Position numbers and translations under genes: made by a program. DNA of 64,000 bases from NCBI GenBank assembly GCA_951217055.1, contig OX578280.1:48549882-48613881 (forward strand), read 5' to 3'. The stretch is from Gerris lacustris. Its lineage: Eukaryota > Arthropoda > Insecta > Hemiptera > Gerridae. Below the pieces are notes generated by a model. The model made no database searches, was not told the origin of the DNA, and saw only the letters and a list, made by a program, of their open reading frames with translations. The stretch's first letter is position 1. Every line of letters starts with the position of its first letter. Below are positions 1 through 11,209 of this stretch, piece after piece.

Positions 1-2165
1 AAGAAAAATCATCATTATTCCATCTTATTAAGATTTATTCTTCCTTTCAAATCTTTTATAACGGGTAGTTAATTCATTCAGAATGTCAATTAATTAAATG
101 AAATTTCATTGCTTTTGTTTTTTTTCTTTATTAAAGGTCTTAATCCTTTTTATTTATCTAACTATTAGTTTAATCAAAATGATTCAGTTAATCAAATATA
201 ATAATTTGAGACTAGACTAAATTGTAACTAATAACGTTGTAGTTGTATAGTTGTTAGACCTAGATTTAGGAGTACGAACATTTGCATTCAATATTGACTT
301 AACTACTATTCCAAACAGAACGGTTTCCTCTCTCGGTGGATTTTTACGCATGACTAATTTCTTTGTTCAAACCTCAAACTGCTTGTACACTGTTAACTCT
401 CTTTGCTTTAATGAAATACAAACTAGAGTGCATGGCTAGGCTCAACCTTGACAAACTATGATGTAGAGCAAATATGTTTCCAAGATTTACATTTGTTAAA
501 AGATATTGTGGAGTCCACTCTTATACTAATGAAACTTCTATAAGTAGAATTAATCAAATATTTTTAGCTAAATGATGATTATTTTATTAAGATATAGTTA
601 TTGAGAAATTCGGGTCAAGTTTAAACAATGTGATTATTGCAAGAAATTACTAGAAATCGGTAAATGTCTTAATAAGTAAAGGATAATACCTAACTATTTT
701 TTTCATCCTCTTCACTTTTTCGTGCCACTTGAATAAAATAATCTTTAGAAACAATAAACCTTAAGGAATAACACAGTATCTCCACGTAATTTGAAAAAAA
801 AATATTACCAAAGCAGCTTTCAGCCTTGAAAAGGCCATCATCATACTGCGGAAAAAAGTTACATGTTACATTAATAAAAATATTTAGTAAGTGTCGACGG
901 TGTGACCCATATTGACTAATGTTTTCGATTTTTTTCTGCTCATCTCCATTAAATGTAATTATGGGCATTTGTTAATTTATTGTTAAGAACATTTTTTTTT
1001 TATCTAAATATTGTTTTAAGATATCACGTGTTAGGTAATATAGTATATTTTAAAATTGTATATTGGCCGTTGAAGCAAGTTTAAAACATTATGTAAGCAT
1101 GTTGTAACATGTATCATCATGCACATTGGTAAACCCAGTCAAGAAAAATATCCACATGTCTTAATATGGATAAATTTTTTTTTTTTTTTTTTTTCAGTAT
1201 TCATTATTGACTGTCTGTAACAGGCTAAATTATTCACAGCCATGTTATGGAATGATTTTTTAAAAGATTAAAATAATTATAAATAAATATTTAAAATATA
1301 AATGCATAATTTTATATTTTAACATCAATCTTAAATTCAAAACGAAGAATGAAGATTTTTTTTTTTTTATACTCGTATATAATTTTTTTCACGAATTAGC
1401 AGTAGTCGCTTGATTGGGTATACAAATATACGTTTCACCATAAAATGTAACTTTATGGTACCAAGCCAGCTTTCCACTTCGAGTTATCATATTTATACTG
1501 CCTGTCGTAGAACGATTCTCAATGTTTTTTAGCTATGGATGTTGGAGTGTGGAGACACTCTTAAACCATAGATGTATCAATAATTAATTGGAAGTACTTA
1601 TATTAGAGAACCTGTACTGAATTTGTTGCCACAGCGCAGCGTTCTGCTGATTTGATCTATCACTAAGCAATTCAGTAGCATATGTTTATTAGAAATGTTA
1701 GATCAATAAATGGCTTATTTATTTATATATAAAATAAAAATTATTTTATTTATAAAGTTAAATAAAAATATTGTGTTTAATAAAACATTAGGTACAATAA
1801 CTACTGAATATGAGCCTTCTACTGCGCGATACACATGTTTGACCGAATTTCCCCCTTTCCTCAATGTTCTAAAGTATATACTAAAATATACGGGTATAGT
1901 GTTTCTCTTCTTAAGGCCTTTTATGATTCCTTTTTATAAATTGCATCCTTAAATTAAATTTATGTTATCTACACCTTATTTCTCTTGTATTATAAATCTT
2001 GTTTTATTCCTGTGATGGAGCTACGTGATTGCTTCTAATATACCATTTTTATTTCATAGCACGTTCATTTCAAATTATTGTTTTTTCCTATAAATGCCAT
2101 AATAGGAATTATCATTAAAAGAAGATAAATAGAAGTATTTAGAACTATTATTACATAATAAGCTA
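1..2165. other. AT-rich noncoding, presumed intron
   Basis: No gene, RNA or clear element seen. Holds homopolymer A/T runs such as the T tract near 1168-1194. Short frames have no recognisable motifs. Confidence 0.5.
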
Positions 2166-2168
2166 TTT

Positions 2169-2245
2169 TGCTTCCAAGCTTACCGAAGGTAACGGAAGCT
2201 ATGTGATCGTTCTGAAGAACGAACAAATTTTATATCTCCGATTTC
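2169..2245 (+). repeat. GCTTCC/GTTC dispersed repeat, copy 1
   Basis: Contains GCTTACCGAAGGTAACGGAA, an imperfect palindrome, then a second inverted motif around GTTCTGAAGAAC and AATTTTATATCTCC. A near-identical - strand copy lies at 50638-50702 and an interrupted copy at 12740-12890. Confidence 0.7.
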
Positions 2246-2764
2246 AAAAATTCCAAGACAGAAATCCGTTTCAGACATCAGGGAACATTTTTGGTCCCAT
2301 GTCTGTCGCTTAATTTTGCGAACCGCCATATATTAAAAACTATTTGTCCAACTTTAATGAAATTTAGTTATTAGGTCATAATCATTCTATTGTTGGTCCC
2401 ATATAAGTTTCAACCTTCTGCGCTTATTTGTTTTTCTTCCACATGCCCACAAACATACATTTATTTACTGCTATATCTTTAAAAGTAATCATCTGATTTT
2501 TTATGGTTTGTCGAACGTAGCGTGCAGATAGCACCTGCCTAATTTCAACCATCTACGCACTTTATATCGTGCTAAATTAATATGTCTATCTATGTACTAT
2601 AAAGCTGCATGGATAACTGATTCACTGACTGATATTAATGTTAACCCACTACCAGAAGAGCTAGAGACTGGCGGTTTGCGCCATTCGACGCGCAACATCC
2701 ATATTGTGAACCAAAATAATTATACAAAGTTCAATTTTCCCTCTCCTTCCCTCTTTCAAAAAAT

Positions 2765-3385
2765 AAAAATCGGTCCGAGACAACTCAGACAAACTTTCTC
2801 ATATATGAGTTTATAATTACTTAGCCCAGTGTTTCCATTTATTAGTTTTCAAATGTACATTTAAATATTATTGAACATTTCATCAAAATTTATCATAAAA
2901 ATAACTTCTCCTGGTCGGGGAATCGAACCCGGGCTCTCTCCGTCCGCGTTTTAAGCTAATATCTCAGGAACTAGATTTTTCCCGGGAAAACGGCTTATAT
3001 CGTTGGATTCGTATTCAAATAGACTACATTTTAGAATTTTTTAATCAAAATCGTCGGAACCGTTTTCGAGAAATAATTTTTTTTCATGTTTTTTCAGAGT
3101 TTTTGGGGGGGTAGCGCCCCCAAATTTAGAGCTAAAATTCATTTCTCGATTTCGCCTCGGGGTATGATTTTTCTGAACATGTATGCCAAATTTCGTCAAA
3201 ATCGGCCCAGTAGTTTGGGCTCCAGGCGTCTGCACAGACGACAGACAGACGACAGACGACAGACAGACATTTTTTAAAAACCACTTTTTTGGACTCAGGG
3301 GACCTCAAAACGTGTAAATCCATCAAAATCTCAAAATCGAATTTTCGCGCCATCACAATACTTTCTCTTTATATGAGAAAGTAAA
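2765..3385 (+). repeat. ACTTTCTC dispersed repeat, copy A
   Basis: About 620 bp, beginning AAAAATCGGTCCGAG and ACTTTCTCATATA and ending with its complement, TATATGAGAAAGT. Inside are a poly-G/GCGCCCCC stretch, CCAAATTTCGTCAAAATCGG, a GACAGACGACAGAC tract and CTCAGGGGACCTCAAAA. On the - strand GGGTTCGATTCC (about 2917-2928) matches a Pol III B box, with a weaker A-box-like TAGCTTAAAACG upstream, so a SINE origin is possible. Frames within it are short and differ between copies. Related copies: 44547-45072, 52334-52944, 52945-53476 and, reversed, 39872-40140. Confidence 0.85.
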
Positions 3386-3440
3386 ATTGGGCGACTTGAT
3401 TTTTAAGCTGTATTGGGGACTTATTGCGGCTAAACGGTAA

Positions 3441-3688
3441 GTTGTATTGGAAAACGGATAGCACCAGCGGTAACTGATTTTAAAAGATCTACAACTTTGG
3501 TCCTATGACTTCTTGTCATATCATCATCGGTTGTACCTTAGATGGTGATTATTTTGGTATTTTTTGGTTTTATTTTTTTCCTTTTTGTCTTTGAATAGCC
3601 ATAGTTTCTATAATAGGTGACCGATTTTATTTCTGATTGAGGCGCTTGAATCTCACACTAATGCTCTTTAAATTGATTATATTTCATT
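3441..3688 (+). repeat. Dispersed repeat paired with ACTTTCTC element, copy 1
   Basis: Shares ACCAGCGGTAACTGATTTT-like sequence, AACTTTGGTC, ATTTCTGATTG and CACACTAATGCTCTTTAAAT with 53880-54127. Both copies lie shortly downstream of an ACTTTCTC repeat, so the two may be parts of one longer element. Confidence 0.65.
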
Positions 3689-3689
3689 T

Positions 3690-5648
3690 TATTAGTTCAT
3701 CTTATTTGCTGAGAACATGAGAGTAAACTTTTTCCTGTGTGCCGTGTCACGTGACCACTTTTTTTGGTTTTTAATATTGTATCGTATATCATTTGAAAGG
3801 CCTTGATATGTACATTAACTCTATTTGATTGGTTTATTTTTTTTAAAAAATTGTACACGTACTTTTGTACCAATTTTTAATTTTGTTGTAGGTTAAAGGG
3901 TTTAATTAATTTCTTGTTATTAGGTTTTTATTTATATTTATTTATTAGTTTAATTATACCCTTTTGTATTGATTGTTTTTTAAAAATATAATGTTGGTAC
4001 CTCAAAGTACAGGAGTACAAATGTCAAAGTTAATCTTTTATAATATGATGTATATCGTTGAAAGGCTCTTGAATAGTAGATTAATTTTTGTTACGTTCAA
4101 TTTTGTGTTGTTTCTAGTTTTGAGGGGGTAAAATTTAAAAAAAAAATTGTCATTTTTTTTTTTTTTTTTTTTGAGAATAATGGTTTGTTAAAAGCATCAA
4201 TGAAGTACGTGAATAGGATGCGAGGAAGCTATGTGCCACACCAATTGGCAGTCTATTTTAATATTTTATAACTCCTAAATATAATAATAAAAAATGTCAC
4301 ATTCCTTTTATTTCTAATTGCAAATAATTTTGAAAAGCCATTAGTTAAATATTATGTATAAAAGTAGGAATATAATATGGGGCTTAGAATTATTGTATCT
4401 TCTAGAAATATATTATAACGTCAGTTTTATATATTTGTTTATATTAATTATTTACATTTATATATTATACTACTACACATATATTTATACTACTATGTAT
4501 AAACGGAATATTAAAGCCCCTGATTCCTAGCATGAGGTGAGTAGTAGGCCGAAGGTTATTAAATCAAAAATATAACACACCAATTTTACACAGTAAAAAC
4601 GAATCATATCAAAATAAAATTCTTCAAAAACACTCGCAACAGAAGCAGCTTTTGGGAAAAGAAAGTAAAGTGATAAAAAATAAGTTAATTTTAGAGCAAA
4701 CAATGCGAATAAATAGCCATAACTTAGTTAAAATGATTACGGGAAATTTTCCGATTAATTGCCCGATATGATTAAACTTTAAGGAAAGGAACCATTTTTA
4801 AGGGTAGCCAATCGCCATCATTATAACACACCATTGCTTCGATATTATCATAAAATCCTTTGACCTTCTTATTTCTTAAAACATTCACATATTAAACAAT
4901 ATAAGTTTGTCTTTTGATAAATGTTCCTATTAAATTAAAAATTAATAAATTTATCATTAAATGCAGCAACAAACATTTAAATTTATCTTTCTTTGTGCTA
5001 CGTTATTTATATCTATTTTAATTTTATATTATACATCTATTTTTACTACGTTTTTATTAGCTTGCATTCTTGTTTGTTTGTTTGTTTGTCCGGTACAAAT
5101 CTGGCAATCGATTTCTAACTAACTTCCCGAATAGCTAGACATTTGAAACTTTTAGCATAGCTCAGAACACGATGACAATGCATTATTTTAATACTTTTAG
5201 CCATCTTTCAGCAGAATTTAATTGGTTTTCAGCAAATTTTGCTGTATGGAAAATTAGTTCGGAAAAAATTCGTAAGTTATTTTATTTCTTTTGTCACACC
5301 CATAGTATTTACAATCTTCATTTTGACGGGTTTCAAATTTGTGATTTTTTATTAAGAGGTGAACATTGAATGACAGCGAAAAGTAAACAAATAAATAAAT
5401 TAATTGACGTGTGACACCAGGTTTTTTTACACTTGTGTCCTAGGTATAGGTTTAATTTTCCTGCATCTGTACTTCTATACTTTTACACCATTTTTCTTCT
5501 CTTACTGTCCCTACACAGGGGCATATCAATGGCACGGTTTAGATTCGGTGTTGATGAGATCCGTTATTCAAAGATTTGTTCTTTTATAGGTTTAAGATCA
5601 GCTCTCTAGATGGTTGTCATTATTATGTGAAGTAAATAAATTCGGAAC
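3690..5648. other. AT-rich noncoding, presumed intron
   Basis: No coding sequence recognised. One CTGATTCCTAGCATGA motif at about 4519-4534 belongs to the family described at 51795-51945. Confidence 0.5.
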
Positions 5649-5652
5649 TATG

Positions 5653-5906
5653 TGTCAGGTGTTTAGATGTAAAGAGTAGGGATATAAGGAGTGGGGGTTC
5701 CCTTACCTAGAACACACCCACACACTCTCTCTCTATCAAGCCTTCGAGGTGGCAACATGTCCAGATTCAAATTCTATATATTAAGGTTATGTACCAATTT
5801 AAAATTATAAAATGTAGTAAAGATTATGTTTCTTTTAAATGTGTTTTGTTTTGTTTAATTCCTTTATAACCAACAAGTGGTTGTCATTAAAATATTCTAC
5901 GTCACA
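5653..5906 (+). repeat. 5' LTR of the gypsy element
   Basis: Long terminal repeat of 254 bp starting TGTCAGGTG and ending CTACGTCACA, with no difference from the 3' copy that I can see. It should carry the element's promoter and polyadenylation signals. An AT-rich TATATATT stretch near its middle is a possible TATA region; no clear AATAAA is visible. Confidence 0.97.
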
Positions 5907-5909
5907 AAT

Positions 5910-5930
5910 TGGTGGAGGCGCCGGGCAACC
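5910..5930 (+). promoter_or_regulatory. Primer binding site region
   Basis: Three bases after the 5' LTR comes TGGTGGAGGCGCCGGG, a GC-rich stretch in AT-rich surroundings that begins with TGG, the complement of a tRNA CCA end. A second TGG in the same run (5913) gives an alternative register. I cannot assign the primer tRNA. Confidence 0.7.
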
Positions 5931-6104
5931 ACAATTTTTAAAAGTTGGATAAGGGAATGGAACAAAACAATAATTATGATTATACTATATTATTTTTAAT
6001 TATTTACCAATTACTGTATTGTCTCATTTTCATATTGCAAACTGAATTGTTTAATAACTTGTTAAAATATTTTTTTTGTAATTCGGAGTAATTACATTAT
6101 ATCA
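5931..6104 (+). other. gypsy untranslated leader
   Basis: About 170 bp of AT-rich sequence between the primer site and the gag ATG. No open frame of note; presumably the 5' untranslated and packaging region of the genomic RNA. Confidence 0.6.
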
Positions 6105-7463
6105 ATGAGTTCACACGATGAAACGTTGGACTTTGATAGTTTAATTGAGAAACCCTCAACATCATGGATAACTAAATGTTCCAAAGGTGAAATAGAGGAT
6201 GCTTTAAAACATTATAAAATTTTATATGATACAAGCAATTCAGTTGATGATTTAAGAAAACTTTTAATTAAATTTATTAAAAATTATCAAAATAGTAAAG
6301 CAGAGAGAGATAAGAGCAAATCTAGTGCAACCTTTGTGCCTTCAGCTAAGACTAGTTCAGTAGATGTACCATCTGACTTGTTTACTAGTGACCAAACAGT
6401 TTCAAAACAAACTAAACCTTTATTAGTAACTCCTGCTGCATTTACTAATATTAAGCGTACACAAACTAATTTACCGACAAAATCAGATCAATCTTCGCCT
6501 TCGGACCAAATAAAAAACATAATGATTTCTCAGCCTTATCAACAACCTATATTTAATCCTCCGTATTTTAGTGGAGATGTTCATGAATTATACGATGATT
6601 TCTTTGAAAAATTTATCAAGGTATCCCAAATATATAACTGGGATGATACAAGAAAACTATTATATTTTCCTATGTATCTGTTAGGTGCTGCAGCTGATTT
6701 ATATAAAAATGTAGAGCACAAATTTTCCACTGATTTAAATTGGAGTAATGTTAAAACCGAATTTGAAAATCATTTTGGTTCTGGTAGAATTTACAGGTTG
6801 CAAATAAAATTGCATAATTTAAAACAACAACCTGGTCAAACTGCTAAAGATTTTGTCACTCAGGTGGAAAATTTATGCTATTTAATAAAACAGGATATGT
6901 CCGATGTTACAGTTATTAATTATGTTATGAATGGTTTGAATTATAACGTTATTGAAAAAATAATAATGATGGACAATTCTGATCTCAATAAACTTAAAAA
7001 TAATTTAACTATTTTTGAGAAAGCCGAGCTTATGTTATCTCGAAGAAATAGTAATCTCAATCAAATCAATACTGTGCCGAATCAAATACCCAGAGTTACT
7101 GATGAGCCACCGAAAATTAATCTTTCCTCTCTTCAAGAGCAGATAACCTCTTTGACAGAGGCAGTAAATAAACTTTCTGTTTATAAGAGAAATCAGAATA
7201 GCGGACACAACCGTGAAACAAATAATTATAATCAAAATTACAATAGAGCTCGAGCAAGCAATTCTAACAGTTATTATAATAATAGTAATTTTAAAAACTA
7301 TAATGGTAATAAAAATAAAAATGAAAAATACAAAAAGTGTAAAATTTGTCTTCGCAATAATCATGAAACAAGGGAATGCAGAAAAAATATACCTGTTTGT
7401 CTAAAATGTTCTAGTAATTCCCATTATACAATTAATTGTGATAATGCAAAAAACGTGGTCTAG
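6105..7463 (+). CDS. gag: Gag polyprotein (gypsy)
   Basis: A 452-residue structural protein expected to assemble cytoplasmic virus-like particles around the element RNA. Residues about 145-330 form a retrotransposon-type Gag domain, with aromatic- and Leu-rich helices followed by LQIKLHNLKQQPGQTAKDFV. Residues 338-360 look amphipathic or coiled. Residues 365-405 are an Asn/Tyr-rich low-complexity stretch. The C-terminus carries two CCHC zinc knuckles of the form CX2CX4HX4C (C412, C415, H420, C425 and C432, C435, H440, C445) that would bind RNA. The start is the first ATG after the leader. The frame ends at TAG 7461-7463, just past a slippery heptamer, so most ribosomes should stop here and some should shift into pol. 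There are no internal stops, and codon use is AT-rich like the surroundings. Confidence 0.95.
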   Translation: MSSHDETLDFDSLIEKPSTSWITKCSKGEIEDALKHYKILYDTSNSVDDLRKLLIKFIKNYQNSKAERDKSKSSATFVPSAKTSSVDVPSDLFTSDQTVSKQTKPLLVTPAAFTNIKRTQTNLPTKSDQSSPSDQIKNIMISQPYQQPIFNPPYFSGDVHELYDDFFEKFIKVSQIYNWDDTRKLLYFPMYLLGAAADLYKNVEHKFSTDLNWSNVKTEFENHFGSGRIYRLQIKLHNLKQQPGQTAKDFVTQVENLCYLIKQDMSDVTVINYVMNGLNYNVIEKIIMMDNSDLNKLKNNLTIFEKAELMLSRRNSNLNQINTVPNQIPRVTDEPPKINLSSLQEQITSLTEAVNKLSVYKRNQNSGHNRETNNYNQNYNRARASNSNSYYNNSNFKNYNGNKNKNEKYKKCKICLRNNHETRECRKNIPVCLKCSSNSHYTINCDNAKNVV

Positions 7464-10400
7464 GAGGGACGGGCCCTAGATCCGTTCCCTCCACATCTAG
7501 CCCTAGTAATATTTCTAATTTACGTAAGCAATCAGATAAACCTAAAAATATTGTTACAAATAAACCTCATGTTCATGATAATACTAAATGTTCAAATAAA
7601 AAATCTGATGGTCATAATAATATTTTTACTAATAAAAACAATGTAGAAACAGTTGATACGAAGACTGCATATAGTTATCCACCGTGTAAGATGAAAGAAA
7701 GAATATCTCTACATCTTTTTGGTTTTATTTCTGACGATCCTATAAGTATTTTATTAGATACTGGAAGTAATATATCTTGTATTGATTCTGATCTTGTAGA
7801 ACAAAATTTTATAACACCATGTAAAAACATTGTTATAACTACAGCAAATAAACAGCAATTAGACTTGCTTGGCACAGCCTCGTTAAGATTTTTTATAAAT
7901 GATGTACCTTTTACACATAAAGTATTTGTTATACATTCATTGAGTTCAAATTTAATTCTAGGAAATGATTTTTTACTAAAATATCAAGCTGTAATAGATT
8001 TTAATACAAAAGCCGTAACTTTATTAACTGTAAACGGATTTTCCAAATTTAAATTAAACCAAACAAACACTGTAAAAAATAATGTAAAATTATTAGACTA
8101 TACTTGTAAATATTATATTCCAAATGGAAGATTTACTCCTGTTACTACTACTAGGGATATCTGCATAGAAGCCTTTTCAACTAAACAGATACCAGTACAA
8201 ATCCACAATTCTTTTACGTTTGAAAGTCCATTAGCTTTAAACCAACATTTATTATCAAAAAAACAATTAATCGCTCGTGAGGAAATTCAGACTGATGGAA
8301 CTCTTAATTTTATTACGATGGCCAATACAGGACCTTTTACACAACACTTGTATAAAAACACTCAGTTAGGAACAGTGTTAATTTCAACACATTCGGAAGA
8401 AAGTATCGCTCAACATAAATTAACAGCCAACTGCTGTGAACTTAGAATCCAAACGGATTCATCTTGCATTACTAAACCGGATATTTTTGATGACGGTGGA
8501 CAAATATTGGATATTAATAAAGATTTACCAAATGAGCAATACCATAAAGTTCTAACATTACTTACTAAATACACAGATGTTTTTGCTAAAAATGAATTTG
8601 ATTTATCACCAGCAAATCTAGATCCGTATAAAATAGAAATGACATCCCATGAACCAGTTTCTTCACCACCTTATAAGTTAAGTTCATTGGAAAGAACTGA
8701 GCTTGATAAATATATAGACGAACTATTAAATGCCAAAATAATCAGTCCTTCTCAAAGTCCATACAGCTCGCCAGCTTTCGTAGTTCAAAAGCCAGGAGGC
8801 AAAGGCTACCGTATGGTAGTGAATTATCAAAAACTTAATAAATTAGTTATATCGGATAAATACCCTCTGCCTAGAATCGATACAATTTTAGATATACTAT
8901 CCGGACAACATTTCTTCTCTGTCTTAGACATTAATCAGGCCTTTTTCCAACAACCGATTCGAGAGGAAGATAGAACTTACACGGCATTTATTTGTCATAG
9001 AGGACTTTTTGAATATTGCGTAGTACCTCAAGGTTTTAAAAACAGCTCAGCTAGTTTTCAAAGATCTATGAACAAAGTTTTTGCTTCTCAATTATATACA
9101 GAACTACTCATCTATATAGACGATTTAATATCTTTTTCTACGTCTTTTGATAGTGCTTTAAATGATCTAGAAAGAACACTAAAACATATCAGAAAATGTG
9201 GTATTAAATTAAAATCTAGTAAATGCCATTTCTTTTATAATGAAATTAAAATTTTGGGACACCAAATATCGCAAAGCAGTATATCTCCATTACAGGATAA
9301 TATTTTATCTGTTATGCGATTTCCAAGACCAACTAACATTAAGGCAGTAAAATCGTTTCTTGGGCTAACTAGTTACTATAGAAAATTCATTTTTCAATAT
9401 ACAGAACTGGCCAACCCATTAATTGAGTTATCTAAACAGGAACCCCATAACTTTAAATGGACCAATGAAGAAGAAGAAGCCTTTGAAAATCTAAAACAAA
9501 AATTGGTGAACCCACCTGTTCTCAACCATTATAGAGAAGATCGCCAAACTATTGTTTTAACAGATGCCTCTAAGCTAGGTATCGGCGGAATACTATGTCA
9601 ACATGATGAGGACAATAAAAACCATCCAATAGCCTACTTGAGTAAAAAACTAACACCACAACAACAGAGATGGACAACATCAGAGATAGAATTGTTATCC
9701 ATCGTATACTGCCTAAACTACTGGAGACCTTATGTTTTTGGTAAACGAGTCATAGTATATAATGACCATATCAGCTTAAAATACTACAATAACATTAAAA
9801 ATGTTAATTCTCGTCTCAATAAATTAGCAATTAAACTAGTAGATTATGATTTTGATCTACGTCATAAACCTGGTTCTTTAATGAAACCAGTAGATACGTT
9901 GTCAAGATACCCATCTGACAATCAAGAACTATACCCGGATGATATCCAAGTAAATGAAATACAAATCAGTAATCTCCAGGTTCAACAAAAGCAGGATCCA
10001 TACCTCAAAGGTATATACTTAGCTTTACTCAATAATGAAAGTGACCATAAACTAGTTCGCCGATCTAGACGATACATCATTGATCAAGATGACATCCTAC
10101 AATATAAAACTCTAACTAAAGAAGGAAGAACTCTTCGTTTAGCTGTGCCTGAATCTCTTCAGCAAAATTTAATACGAATATATCATGAATCTATCACATC
10201 AAGAGGACACCAGGGTATAACAAAAACCTATATGAAGCTTGCACAGCGATACTACTGGCCTAACATGACTCGAGACGTTATGACATTTGTATCTTCTTGT
10301 GACAAGTGCCAGAAGAATAAAAAAAGTAAAAAGCCACCACAAGGTAACTTACAACCAATACCAATACCCTCCTCAAAACCTTGGTCTCACATAATACTTG

Positions 10401-11209
10401 ATTATTTAGGCCCATTGAAGCCAGCTTATAATAAAAAATACATTATAGTAGCCACATGTGTTACTACGAGATTTGTTGTGGCAAAGGCTGTAGCCCGAGC
10501 TGACGCAAAGACAACGGCCAACTTTATATTGGAAACTATTAATCGATTTGGTGCACCACGAATTATTTCTTCAGATCGTGGCAGTCATTTTATAGCGACC
10601 GCAGTTCGACAATTAACACAGGCATTAGGAATCAATCAAAGATTCAGTTCTGCTTACAACCCAGCTGCTCAGGGGTTAGTTGAAAGGTTCAACCACACAG
10701 TCTGCGAACTTATCAGATCCTTTGTCAATGACTCTCACAATAATTGGCCATTAATACTACATCATGTCGTCTTCTTGCACAATACCAGTCAACAAGCATC
10801 ACTTAAATATGAACCGTTCTACCTGATGCACGGCTACCACGCTACGACCATTGATGACGTTGCTCTTCTACCCACTCAACCGGATCACGATGTACTACTT
10901 GAATTGAAGACGTTACACTCTATTCGAGAGAGATTACCTCAAATTCTTCAAAAAGTACAGGCCAAACAGAAAGAACGTTACGACCTTCGTCATTCTTTAA
11001 CTGACTACCAGATTAACGACCTTGTTTTAGTTGAAGTACATAACTTCCCAGATCATTTATGTAAAAAATTTTGTCCTAAGTATACAGGACCATGGAAAAT
11101 TGTTAAAAAATTAAACGATGTAACTTATTTAGTTGAAATATTAAAGTATGGGAAGCTCACATCAGAGCCCATACATGTTAATCGCATTAAACTGTATCAC
11201 AGTCGTTAA
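7445..11209 (+). CDS. pol: Pol polyprotein: protease, RT, RNase H, integrase
   Basis: The frame is open from 7445 but its first ATG is at 7691, so the natural product is probably a Gag-Pol fusion made by -1 slippage; the numbers here count from the ATG (1172 residues). Aspartic protease: LLDTGS with D23. Reverse transcriptase about residues 300-500: FSVLDINQAFFQ, VPQGFKNS and the catalytic YIDD at 475-478. RNase H: LTDAS with D625. Integrase: zinc motif H832, H840, C870, C873 (HX7HX29CX2C) and the catalytic triad D904, D962, E998 (D,D35E). A GPY/F-like module with TGPW lies near the C-terminus. All catalytic residues are present and there is no stop or shift. About 80 codons before the ATG are low-complexity, Asn/Lys-rich linker. 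Maturation would be by its own protease, with cDNA made in particles and inserted in the nucleus. Confidence 0.95.
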   Translation, partial: CKKRGLGGTGPRSVPSTSSPSNISNLRKQSDKPKNIVTNKPHVHDNTKCSNKKSDGHNNIFTNKNNVETVDTKTAYSYPPCKMKERISLHLFGFISDDPISILLDTGSNISCIDSDLVEQNFITPCKNIVITTANKQQLDLLGTASLRFFINDVPFTHKVFVIHSLSSNLILGNDFLLKYQAVIDFNTKAVTLLTVNGFSKFKLNQTNTVKNNVKLLDYTCKYYIPNGRFTPVTTTRDICIEAFSTKQIPVQIHNSFTFESPLALNQHLLSKKQLIAREEIQTDGTLNFITMANTGPFTQHLYKNTQLGTVLISTHSEESIAQHKLTANCCELRIQTDSSCITKPDIFDDGGQILDINKDLPNEQYHKVLTLLTKYTDVFAKNEFDLSPANLDPYKIEMTSHEPVSSPPYKLSSLERTELDKYIDELLNAKIISPSQSPYSSPAFVVQKPGGKGYRMVVNYQKLNKLVISDKYPLPRIDTILDILSGQHFFSVLDINQAFFQQPIREEDRTYTAFICHRGLFEYCVVPQGFKNSSASFQRSMNKVFASQLYTELLIYIDDLISFSTSFDSALNDLERTLKHIRKCGIKLKSSKCHFFYNEIKILGHQISQSSISPLQDNILSVMRFPRPTNIKAVKSFLGLTSYYRKFIFQYTELANPLIELSKQEPHNFKWTNEEEEAFENLKQKLVNPPVLNHYREDRQTIVLTDASKLGIGGILCQHDEDNKNHPIAYLSKKLTPQQQRWTTSEIELLSIVYCLNYWRPYVFGKRVIVYNDHISLKYYNNIKNVNSRLNKLAIKLVDYDFDLRHKPGSLMKPVDTLSRYPSDNQELYPDDIQVNEIQISNLQVQQKQDPYLKGIYLALLNNESDHKLVRRSRRYIIDQDDILQYKTLTKEGRTLRLAVPESLQQNLIRIYHESITSRGHQGITKTYMKLAQRYYWPNMTRDVMTFVSSCDKCQKNKKSKKPPQGNLQPIPIPSSKPWSHIILDYLGPLKPAYNKKYIIVATCVTTRFVVAKAVARADAKTTANFILETINRFGAPRIISSDRGSHFIATAVRQLTQALGINQRFSSAYNPAAQGLVERFNHTVCELIRSFVNDSHNNWPLILHHVVFLHNTSQQASLKYEPFYLMHGYHATTIDDVALLPTQPDHDVLLELKTLHSIRERLPQILQKVQAKQKERYDLRHSLTDYQINDLVLVEVHNFPDHLCKKFCPKYTGPWKIVKKLNDVTYLVEILKYGKLTSEPIHVNRIKLYHSR
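7448..7492 (+). promoter_or_regulatory. Probable -1 frameshift signal, gag to pol
   Basis: The heptamer A AAA AAC lies at 7448-7454 in the gag frame (GCA AAA AAC), matching the classic X XXY YYZ slippery pattern. A -1 slip enters the pol frame, which is open from 7445 onward. Eight bases downstream GGAGGGA (7463-7469) can pair with TCCCTCC (7486-7492). An alternative 6-bp stem TCTAGG/CCTAGA (7459-7464 with 7475-7480) overlaps it, so a pseudoknot or switching hairpin is possible. The GC content here is far above the flanks. Confidence 0.8.

Noticed and set aside
3041..3356. Overlapping frames on both strands in the ACTTTCTC repeat
   Set aside because: Frames are not conserved among copies, and the translated GACAGAC tract explains them.
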